This document shows, piece after piece, positions 38,358 through 43,642 of a stretch of 43,642 nucleotides of DNA. The stretch is from Polyangiaceae bacterium (GTDB taxonomy: Bacteria > Myxococcota_A > Polyangia > Polyangiales > Polyangiaceae). The position numbers were made by a program, and so were the translations under genes. The notes under the pieces were generated by a model that worked only from the letters and a program-made list of their open reading frames with translations, was not told where the DNA came from and did no database searches. The stretch is taken from NCBI GenBank assembly GCA_029266615.1, contig JAQSWN010000029.1, positions 1 through 43,642 on the forward strand. The letters run 5' to 3'. Each line of letters begins with the position of its first letter. Positions within the stretch are counted from its first letter, which is position 1.

Positions 38358-38987
38358 GTGGCTGAAGAGTACGCGACGGAAGCGGACGCATTGGCCGACG
38401 AACCGCTGGGCGATCAAGACACGACCGGGCGCGGCTGGAGCCAGTTCGCGAGCGACGCCGACCCGCGGCGAGTCACGGAGCAGGCTGCAGGCTTCGGGCG
38501 GCTCGTGCTGTTCGCGGGCGCTCTGGCAATCGCTGCCGCGACGGTGCTGACGCTTGGTTTTCGGAGCGACTCACAGCTCACGTACGAGCTTCGAGGCGCC
38601 TCGGCGCAGGGCGGCATCATCGAGGCGCGCCGGGGAGAAGCCACGGTTGCGCTGTCGGACGGCAGCTCCATCTTGGCGGAGAACGCCACGCAGTTTCAGG
38701 TCGACGTGGTCGGCCGTAACTCGGCGCTCACGCGGCTGCTGTCCGGCAAGCTGCACGTCAGCGTCGTGCACAACGAGGACACGAGCTACCGCTTCGTCGC
38801 CGGCCCGTACGAGGTGCGCGTCGTGGGCACGGAGTTCGACCTCGCGTGGAGCGAGAAGTCGGGCCTGGGCGTCTCCATGGCCAAGGGCGAGGTGCGCCTA
38901 CTCGCGCCCGGGGGGAATGTGCGCATCCTGAAGGGGGGACAATCCGTGAGTTTGCCGCCCCTATTCGCGGCACCGCCAAAAGAATGA
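38358..38987 (+). CDS. FecR-domain membrane protein, orphan
   Basis: 209 residues from GTG 38358, chosen because AGGAG ends 7 nt upstream; the frame extends to 38307. An acidic cytoplasmic N-terminus of about 50 residues precedes one membrane segment (LVLFAGALAIAAATVLTLGF). A FecR domain follows: GGIIEARRGEATVALSDGSSILAENATQFQVD, LLSGKLHVSVVHNEDTSYRFVAGPYEVRVVGTEFDLAW, and LGVSMAKGEVRLLAPGGNVRILKGGQSV. FecR proteins usually sense a TonB receptor and control an adjacent ECF sigma factor, but none is here. In myxobacteria FecR-like domains also occur in proteins with other roles, so function is open. Confidence 0.88.
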   Translation: MAEEYATEADALADEPLGDQDTTGRGWSQFASDADPRRVTEQAAGFGRLVLFAGALAIAAATVLTLGFRSDSQLTYELRGASAQGGIIEARRGEATVALSDGSSILAENATQFQVDVVGRNSALTRLLSGKLHVSVVHNEDTSYRFVAGPYEVRVVGTEFDLAWSEKSGLGVSMAKGEVRLLAPGGNVRILKGGQSVSLPPLFAAPPKE

Positions 38988-39065
38988 GCAGGTGCGAGGC
39001 TGTGCGCGGTTGAGCGACGAAAAGACAGCTCAAGGCGCGGACCCACGCGCCGTTCAGATCGAGCG

Positions 39066-39254
39066 ATGAGCACCATCTCGCCGTCGCTTCTGTCCACGCA
39101 GCGCGAAATTCTCGTTGCCAAGAAGCAACTCGACGCCATGGAGCAGCAAGGCAGGGACGCTGTCGCTCTCATCGACGCGGCCAGCGCGTCGGCCGCGGCG
39201 CCGCCGGTCAATGCGGCGCCGGGCGTGGGCGCTCAGCTCAACGTCGTGGCGTGA
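39066..39254 (+). CDS. YjfB-like small protein (putative motility protein family)
   Basis: 62 residues: MSTISPSLLSTQREILVAKK, then QLDAMEQQGRDAVALIDAAS, an Ala/Pro-rich linker, and GVGAQLNVVA. The pattern of an N-terminal amphipathic helix, 'LDxMEQQG..AVxLID' and a terminal 'GxxLNVxA' matches the YjfB family named for a Bacillus protein under motility control. Its actual function is not known. It lies 78 nt after the FecR-like gene and may share its transcript. Confidence 0.75.
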   Translation: MSTISPSLLSTQREILVAKKQLDAMEQQGRDAVALIDAASASAAAPPVNAAPGVGAQLNVVA

Positions 39255-39273
39255 GCAGAGCGCCGCTCCGTTC

Positions 39274-40206
39274 TCAGAGCTTGCCGTTCAGCGGGTCGTA
39301 GGCGCTGCCACCGGCTTTGAAGCCGCCGCCAGCCTTCGCGGCCTTGCCGCCGCCCTTGGACTTCGCGGCGACGGCGCCCCGCGCCGCCTTCTTCTGCTTC
39401 GTGGTCGAGGCCTGCTTCTTGTCCTTGTTCAGGAGCGCCGCTTTCATCTCTTCGCTGAAGCGATCGTCGCTGCTCTTCTTGGCCTTGTCGCCGTCCGCGG
39501 CGTCCGCGCTCGCTTCGACCGGCTTGGCTTCTTCCTTCGGCGGTTCCGGCTTGGCGGGCTCCGGCGTCGGTGCGGCGAGCGGCTTGGGCGACTCCGCTTG
39601 CTTCACGTTCGACAGAGACATGCTGGCCGCGCTCGCCTTGGCGGCGTCGCCGTCCAACTTCGGCAAGCGAATGCCGCCGCTCTGCACGACCGCGAAGCCG
39701 AGCCCCCCGAGCGCGAGCACGGCGAGACCTGCAACGACCTTGCCCATGCGACGCTTGGGGCGCATCGACATCATGTCCATGTCGTCGTCGAAGGAGAGGT
39801 CGTTGACGACAGGACGAATGCTCGGCGCCATCACCATCGGTGCGACGCTGTAGGGTGCTACGGACGGCGCAGGCGCCGACGGAACGATGCTCGGGGACGC
39901 CGCGACGCCCCAAGGCTCGGCGAACGGCTGCACGGGCGCTGCCGGCGCGTGCGGAACCGGTTGCGCAATCAGCTGAGGGGCGGAAACCGGTGCCGGCTCC
40001 TCTTCTTCGTCGCCCAGCCCGGCAACCTCCGCCAGCGTGAGCCACTCCGACTCGCCTTCGAGACACACGTACGTGTTCTCGTGAATCAGGCCCGCGTTGA
40101 ACGCGGCGTCGAGCTGGTCGAGCGTGAAGAGGCGTACGTCGCCGGCTTCGACCTGCGTGTAGTAACGATCTTCAGTTTCGTCTTGAACAACGGCAGCGTT
40201 CGACAT
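39274..40206 (-). CDS. GYF/DUF4339-like protein with one membrane segment and Lys-rich C-terminus
   Basis: 310 residues from ATG 40206. Residues about 12-65 form a GYF_2-like domain (DRYYTQVEAGDVRLFTLDQLDAAF, ENTYVCLEGESEWLTLAEVAGL). A Pro/Ala-rich linker follows to about 140, then a basic segment and one hydrophobic helix (MGKVVAGLAVLALGGLGFAVV). The rest is a charged Pro/Glu/Lys-rich region with a KKAARGAVAAKSKGGGKAA tail, ending YDPLNGKL. GYF-like domains bind proline-rich peptides, suggesting a scaffold in which the soluble N-terminus is cytoplasmic. The specific role is unknown. It ends 20 nt from the convergent YjfB-like gene. Confidence 0.8.
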   Translation of the reverse strand: MSNAAVVQDETEDRYYTQVEAGDVRLFTLDQLDAAFNAGLIHENTYVCLEGESEWLTLAEVAGLGDEEEEPAPVSAPQLIAQPVPHAPAAPVQPFAEPWGVAASPSIVPSAPAPSVAPYSVAPMVMAPSIRPVVNDLSFDDDMDMMSMRPKRRMGKVVAGLAVLALGGLGFAVVQSGGIRLPKLDGDAAKASAASMSLSNVKQAESPKPLAAPTPEPAKPEPPKEEAKPVEASADAADGDKAKKSSDDRFSEEMKAALLNKDKKQASTTKQKKAARGAVAAKSKGGGKAAKAGGGFKAGGSAYDPLNGKL

Positions 40207-40351
40207 GTAGGGAACCACGTTAGCTTGTGAATTGCGCGCGAGCCAATGCTCTCGAAAAGCAAAACACCTTACAAACGGGGCCGATCCGCACCCATACGGT
40301 ACTGTTCCAAAATCACCGGATCGGGTAATTGGTCGTTTGCGTCAGGGCACT

Positions 40352-40372
40352 GGTCAATATCGAACATTGACC
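40352..40372. promoter_or_regulatory. Inverted repeat GGTCAAT-N7-ATTGACC upstream of the GYF-like gene
   Basis: Arms 40352-40358 and 40366-40372 are perfect, in an AT-richer stretch 146 bp upstream of the GYF-like start and 60 nt downstream of the YkgJ-like stop. It could be a regulator site or a transcript-end hairpin. The rest of 40207-40431 shows nothing recognisable. Confidence 0.4.
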
Positions 40373-40431
40373 GAAGGGGCAAATTGCCGGTCATCGCTCG
40401 CCAATGTTGGCTTCGAGGACCAGGAGAGCCG

Positions 40432-41001
40432 TCAATCGCTGGCTCGTAGCCGGACCGCGCTCTCCTGCAGGAACTCCGCCGCGCTGCCGACACTTTTGTG
40501 GAGGCGCTTACGGTGCCACGCTCGGCGGTTCCACGCCGCGACCCATCGCTGGTACTCCTTCAGCTCCTGCCACCGCGCCGCGTCTTCGGATGCGAGCGCC
40601 GCTTCGTCGTTCTGTCCGTCTTCCGCGTAGTCGCAGCCGCTGAGCGGGAGCAGCGTGAGTCGACGCCGCCCATCGCTCGTCGCTTCGAAGTCGAATGGGA
40701 AGGCGCGGCAGTCACGCGGGCGCGCGGCGTAGGCACGGCAGAGGTCGTTCTCACCAAGCAGCACGCAGGCGCCGCCACGCTGGGCGAGCACCATGAGCCT
40801 TCGCCCCTCGCGCAGCTCCACGAAGCTCTCTGGCTCGCCGCCCATGTCCACTTCGTTCGGAGCGAGCCACTCGACGAGGTGGCTCAGCGGCCGCTCGGTC
40901 GCGTTCGCGAGGCGCAGAGCATCGCGGGCCGTGACCGCGACGCGCAGCGAACGGCAGCAGTTGCCGCAACCGGTGCACCGAAACGCGAGCGGGTTTGCCA
41001 C
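40432..41001 (-). CDS. YkgJ-family cysteine-cluster protein
   Basis: 189 residues from GTG 41001; the open frame to 41151 overlaps the DsbA gene and is not used. The zinc/iron chelate motif is FRCTGCGNCCRS (Cys9, 12, 15, 16), followed by GACVLLGENDLCRAYAARPRDCRAFPF, which supplies further Cys residues in the C-x(5-8)-C-x-x-Y...C pattern of the family. LPLSGCDY adds another. These proteins are thought to hold an Fe-S or Zn cluster; the biochemical role is not established. It starts 5 nt after the FrnE-type DsbA gene and is probably co-transcribed with it. Confidence 0.92.
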   Translation of the reverse strand: MANPLAFRCTGCGNCCRSLRVAVTARDALRLANATERPLSHLVEWLAPNEVDMGGEPESFVELREGRRLMVLAQRGGACVLLGENDLCRAYAARPRDCRAFPFDFEATSDGRRRLTLLPLSGCDYAEDGQNDEAALASEDAARWQELKEYQRWVAAWNRRAWHRKRLHKSVGSAAEFLQESAVRLRASD

Positions 41002-41006
41002 CCGCC

Positions 41007-41678
41007 TTACACCGGCGGGGGCGGCGGCTCGCTGTCGACCGGGTGCAAGAGGGCTTGACGGATGGCGCCCTGAAGCACGCTGACCGGCTGGGCCCCGGAT
41101 ACCGCGAGATTGCCGGCAAAAATGAAGAATGGCACTCCGCGAATGCCGCACGCGGCCGACGCTTGCGCTTCTTCGCGCGTGAGCTCCAGCTCGGCCTCAC
41201 AGCTCGCAAGCTCCAGCGCTTCACTGCGGGAGAAGCCGTAGGGCTGCGCCACCCGCGCTAGAACGTCCACGTCCGCGATGTTCTGCGCGTCCATGAAGTA
41301 GCTCTTGAAGAGCGCGTGGGCGAGCGCAGGCTGCGTGTCTCTATCGTGCGCGTGGCGCAGCAGCGTGTGGGCGGCGACGGTTGGATACATCATCTGCTGG
41401 CGCGAGAGGTCCAGCTCTAGGCCGGAGTCGCGCGCAGCGGCTTCGACCTTGCCCCACAGCTGTTTCGGCTCCACGCCGTACTTCTTGCGGAGCTTGTCCG
41501 CGATGGACACGCCGTCGTTCGTCATCGTCGGGTCCAGGAAGAATGGGTGGTAGCAAACCTCCGCCTGCACCTCGCCCGCGAGCCCCTGCAGCGCCTGGGT
41601 GAGGCGCGCGCTCCCGATGTAGCACCACGGACACACAACGTCCGAAAACACGTCCACAGTGATGCTGAGCGGCGCCAT
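41007..41678 (-). CDS. FrnE-type DsbA-family oxidoreductase
   Basis: 223 residues from ATG 41678; the longer frame to 42302 is spurious. The thioredoxin-fold active site is VDVFSDVVCPWCYIGSARL (Cys16, Cys19). The inserted helical domain carries FFLDPTMTNDGVSIADKLRKKYG, and the cis-Pro loop is GIRGVPFFIFAGNLAVSGAQP. This matches the FrnE subgroup (2-hydroxychromene isomerase/polyketide-associated), which lacks a signal peptide and works in the cytoplasm in redox or stress protection. The C-terminus is Pro-rich. Confidence 0.94.
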   Translation of the reverse strand: MAPLSITVDVFSDVVCPWCYIGSARLTQALQGLAGEVQAEVCYHPFFLDPTMTNDGVSIADKLRKKYGVEPKQLWGKVEAAARDSGLELDLSRQQMMYPTVAAHTLLRHAHDRDTQPALAHALFKSYFMDAQNIADVDVLARVAQPYGFSRSEALELASCEAELELTREEAQASAACGIRGVPFFIFAGNLAVSGAQPVSVLQGAIRQALLHPVDSEPPPPPV

Positions 41679-41740
41679 CGTACCGCCTCGTATATGGGGG
41701 CGGAGACGGGCCAAACGCAACCGGCGCGGGCGCTTTCGCC

Positions 41741-42553
41741 TCAACCAGCGTCGAAATGAATACGATAGACGAGGTGCGCGTCGCCGCTCTGCGGCTCCGG
41801 AAACTGTAGCGCGTAGAAGCCCTCGGCCACGCAGTCGATGACCTGGCGATCCGTGAGATCCGAGCCCAAATCTTGGACCGAGGTGACGTGACCGCTGTCT
41901 CCGACGATGAAGCGCAGACGCACCGCGCCATCCAGATTCGAGTTTCGCTGGACGCCGTCCCGGTAGCAGCGCGCGAAAAGCGGAAATCCGGACTCCACCA
42001 CGTTCTCTACCGCCGCGAGGTCCAGCCTTCCGGGTGAGCTTTTCTCCAGCTGCACGCCTTGGTCCGCATTCTCGGCGCGGTCCCGATCGCGCTTGGTGAG
42101 CTTCTTCACGCGCCCGCTGCGGTCCTTCGGCGGATCCACGAGGCGAAATACGAAGGTCCAACCCGCGCGCGCCGGCTTCTCTCGCGGGTCGAAGCGCACG
42201 TCTTGGATTTTCTCGGCCAGGCACTGCTCGATGCGCGAGTCCGTCAGCGTGGACTGCTCGCGCTTCAAGCGTTCTACTCGGCCGTCCGCGTTCACCGTCC
42301 ATGTCAGCGATAGCGTGCCGCGCGCGCTCGGGTTCGCGAAGAAGCAGCGGCGGATGTCGGTCTCGTTGCCGCGCAGCTTGATGACGACCTCCGCCGGTGT
42401 GAGTGCTTCGCGCGGTGCGGGCTCGCCGCGTCCGGCGGCGGCACGCAGCGGCGTCGCGTCATCTGCCGTCTCCGCAGGGGCGGGGGAGCCGCCGCAGCCA
42501 CTCGAAAGCACCACAGCCGAGAGCGTGAGCGCACGCGCAATTCGAGAAATCAT
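41741..42553 (-). CDS. Lipoprotein with two AgmX/PglI-type C-terminal domains
   Basis: 270 residues. The signal peptide MISRIARALTLSAVVLSSGCGG has a lipobox ending at Cys20. Two AgmX/PglI (TonB-C-like) units follow. The first, at about 55-140, has AEVVIKLRGNETDIRRCFFAN, GTLSLTWTVNADGRVERLK and FDPREKP. The second, at about 175-268, has AVENVVESGFPLFARCYRDG, GAVRLRFIVGDSGHVTSVQDLGSDLTD and LQFPEPQSGDAHLVYRIHF, with the conserved C-Y and G-x-V positions. Such domains are abundant in myxobacterial envelope and gliding-related proteins. It probably sits in a membrane facing the periplasm, with a structural or peptidoglycan-linked role. It lies 62 nt ahead of the DsbA-like gene. Confidence 0.9.
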   Translation of the reverse strand: MISRIARALTLSAVVLSSGCGGSPAPAETADDATPLRAAAGRGEPAPREALTPAEVVIKLRGNETDIRRCFFANPSARGTLSLTWTVNADGRVERLKREQSTLTDSRIEQCLAEKIQDVRFDPREKPARAGWTFVFRLVDPPKDRSGRVKKLTKRDRDRAENADQGVQLEKSSPGRLDLAAVENVVESGFPLFARCYRDGVQRNSNLDGAVRLRFIVGDSGHVTSVQDLGSDLTDRQVIDCVAEGFYALQFPEPQSGDAHLVYRIHFDAG

Positions 42554-42739
42554 ACTGGCTACGGCGCGGGAGCATGACTCAGCGCTGGCGCGGCGTGCTC
42601 CCCAAAATCGCGGAAAACCGCTTTTACTTTTCGCCCCGCACCTCCGCCCGAGCCAGCGGGAGAGCCTGCAGGCCCGCAGCTCCGCCCCCGTGCAAACATT
42701 TCACGTCCACCAGCACGTCGAAATGTTTCGAAAACCGGC

Positions 42740-42943
42740 TCAGTAGTGCGGCGGCTTCTCGTTCGGCATTTCTCGCCGTGACAACTCGCCCCCGACCAAG
42801 CGCTCCACCTGCGCCAGCCGCTTGGTGAGATCTGCTGCGAGCCGATTCAGCTCCACCACCACCTCATTCAGCTCGGCGATGGTCTTGTCTTGGTAGGCGA
42901 CCTTCTCTTCGAGGGTCAAAAGCCGTGCGTCCGAGCCCGTCAT
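42740..42943 (-). CDS. slyX: SlyX family protein
   Basis: 67 residues from ATG 42943. RLLTLEEKVAYQDKTIAELNEVVVELNRLAADLTKRLAQVERLV is one long coiled-coil helix with the SlyX heptad pattern and the 'LExKxAYQExTIxELN' signature. The C-terminus ends EKPPHY, as is standard for SlyX. The function remains unknown; it is a small cytoplasmic coiled-coil protein. The frame is open further upstream to 43039 without similarity. Confidence 0.92.
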   Translation of the reverse strand: MTGSDARLLTLEEKVAYQDKTIAELNEVVVELNRLAADLTKRLAQVERLVGGELSRREMPNEKPPHY

Positions 42944-43035
42944 GGTGGCGCAGCGTAGCGTCGAGCCGCGCAGAGCACCAACGGAAGCTTCGGTTGCCCC
43001 ACCCCGTCCGTTCAGGGGGAGGCAACACGACGCGC

Positions 43036-43111
43036 GCACCTCCGCCGAATCAAGCCGTAACGGTCGGGGACGTCGCCGGGCTGCCTCTGCACCTCCGCCG
43101 AATCAAGCCGT
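43036..43111. repeat. 23-bp direct repeat between slyX and the citrate synthase
   Basis: An identical 23-bp segment starting GCACCTCCGCCGAATC occurs at 43036-43058 and 43089-43111, 53 bp apart. The second copy ends 12 bp before the citrate synthase stop codon. It could reflect a short tandem duplication. Confidence 0.7.
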
Positions 43112-43123
43112 GGCGGTCGCGAA

Positions 43124-43642
43124 TCAGAGAGGCGTGTAGCGCGCGCGCGGGCGCAAGACGGCCGGCGACCGGCGTTGCTCGAGCACGTGCGCGACCCACC
43201 CTGCCGAGCGGCCCACGGCGAACACGAGAGCGGCGACGCCGCGCTTGGCGCCGAGCGCCCCGCAGAGCGCGACCAAGCCGTAGTCGACAGTGGGGGGAAG
43301 ACCATGACTTGCCATGGCGCGGGCGAGCTCGAGCAGCGGCTGCAAGCGTGCGCGCGCCTTGGGGCGTCGCGCGACGAGCGTCGAGGCGGCGTCTAGGAGC
43401 GCGGTGGCACGTGGATCACCGTGTGGGTACAGGGGGTGACCGAAGCCGGGGATCGCGTCGCCTCGGCGCAACCGCAGCTCGATCACTTGGGTCGGGCGCT
43501 TCAAACGAGACGCCTCTTCCAAGAGGGCTTCGACGCGATCGCAAGCGCCGCCGTGTCGCGGGCCGCTGAGGGTCGCGAGCGCGGCCAGCAGGCACGCAGG
43601 AAGCGAAGCATCCGTAGAGGCCGCGATGCGCGCGGCGAAGCT
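43124..43642 (-). CDS. Citrate/2-methylcitrate synthase family protein (C-terminal part)
   Basis: The frame enters from beyond the window edge, so the N-terminus is missing; 172 residues plus the stop are visible. The three catalytic positions are present: the His in LSGPRHGGACDRV, the His in IPGFGHPLYPHGDPRA, and the Asp in LPPTVDYGLVALCGALG. The C-terminal RSAGWVAHVLEQRRSPAVLRPRARYTP is typical (R-x-x-G-W-x-A-H). The family condenses oxaloacetate with acetyl- or propionyl-CoA. PLYPHGDPRA rather than RVYxxxDPR suggests a paralogue of the main citrate synthase, but substrate preference cannot be read from this fragment. Confidence 0.93.
   Translation of the reverse strand, partial: SFAARIAASTDASLPACLLAALATLSGPRHGGACDRVEALLEEASRLKRPTQVIELRLRRGDAIPGFGHPLYPHGDPRATALLDAASTLVARRPKARARLQPLLELARAMASHGLPPTVDYGLVALCGALGAKRGVAALVFAVGRSAGWVAHVLEQRRSPAVLRPRARYTPL

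Overview
This is a GC-rich bacterial window with strong third-position GC bias. Its gene content points to a myxobacterium (Myxococcota, probably Polyangia). The pointers are a lipoprotein with two AgmX/PglI-type C-terminal domains, a soluble hybrid histidine kinase with a huge HAMP array, an ECF42-type sigma factor with DGPF/YCII partners, many one-component regulators, and short operons facing both ways. That placement is inference; no rRNA or marker gene is present to confirm it.

Layout. (1) 1-5.5 kb: the end of a RibD-C/DHFR-like reductase, a two-pass membrane protein, a gap of about 0.9 kb, then a DUF262-HNH (GmrSD-like) protein translationally coupled to an HExxH metallopeptidase gene broken by two compensating frameshifts. 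A tRNA-Asn with its own terminator follows. (2) 5.7-15 kb: a run of small regulators each beside a redox or detoxification gene: MarR//aldo-keto reductase, thioredoxin-reductase-like protein, methyltransferase and AraC; DoxX//HxlR; ArsR with an AHSA1-SnoaL fusion; a DHFR-like reductase//LysR; a VOC protein and a GNAT. (3) 15.1-18.2 kb: an ECF42 sigma operon (YCII-YCII, DGPF/YCII, DHFR-like, sigma) with two copies of a spaced promoter-like motif. (4) 18.6-26.9 kb: an operon of a small excisionase/MerR-type HTH protein, a GAF-kinase-receiver protein, and a 2095-residue kinase with 13 HAMP-like modules, GAF, kinase and three receivers. It ends at a very strong hairpin beside a 48-bp tandem repeat. 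(5) 27-34 kb: ThpR, a second ArsR-AHSA1 pair, a hotdog thioesterase, TrmO, a GlxA-type regulator, a group II truncated haemoglobin, a decayed PAS hybrid kinase, a GNAT and an MBL-fold hydrolase. (6) 34-43.6 kb: a CPA2/KefB-type antiporter with one frameshift, a structured intergenic region with three inverted repeats and a Fur-like box, an RBBP9-like hydrolase, an orphan ModA-like lipoprotein, a FecR-like protein, a YjfB-like small protein, a GYF-like membrane protein, a YkgJ Fe/Zn-cluster protein, a FrnE-type DsbA, the AgmX/PglI lipoprotein, SlyX, and the C-terminal part of a citrate synthase.

How it fits together. Much of the window looks like stress- and xenobiotic-responsive accessory genome: MarR, HxlR, ArsR, LysR, AraC and ECF42 regulators each sit next to the enzyme they probably control. 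Three regulators (ArsR at 12222, LysR at 12872, ArsR at 27688) have a sigma70-like -10 element only 7-8 nt before the start codon, with a palindrome overlapping the promoter. This suggests leaderless, self-repressed transcripts. The items most worth following up are the ECF42 cassette with its duplicated motif, the DUF262/metallopeptidase pair, the HTH-led HAMP-array kinase operon, and the inverted-repeat/Fur-box region at 36.2-36.5 kb. All gene identities come from reading motifs by eye; no database search was run.
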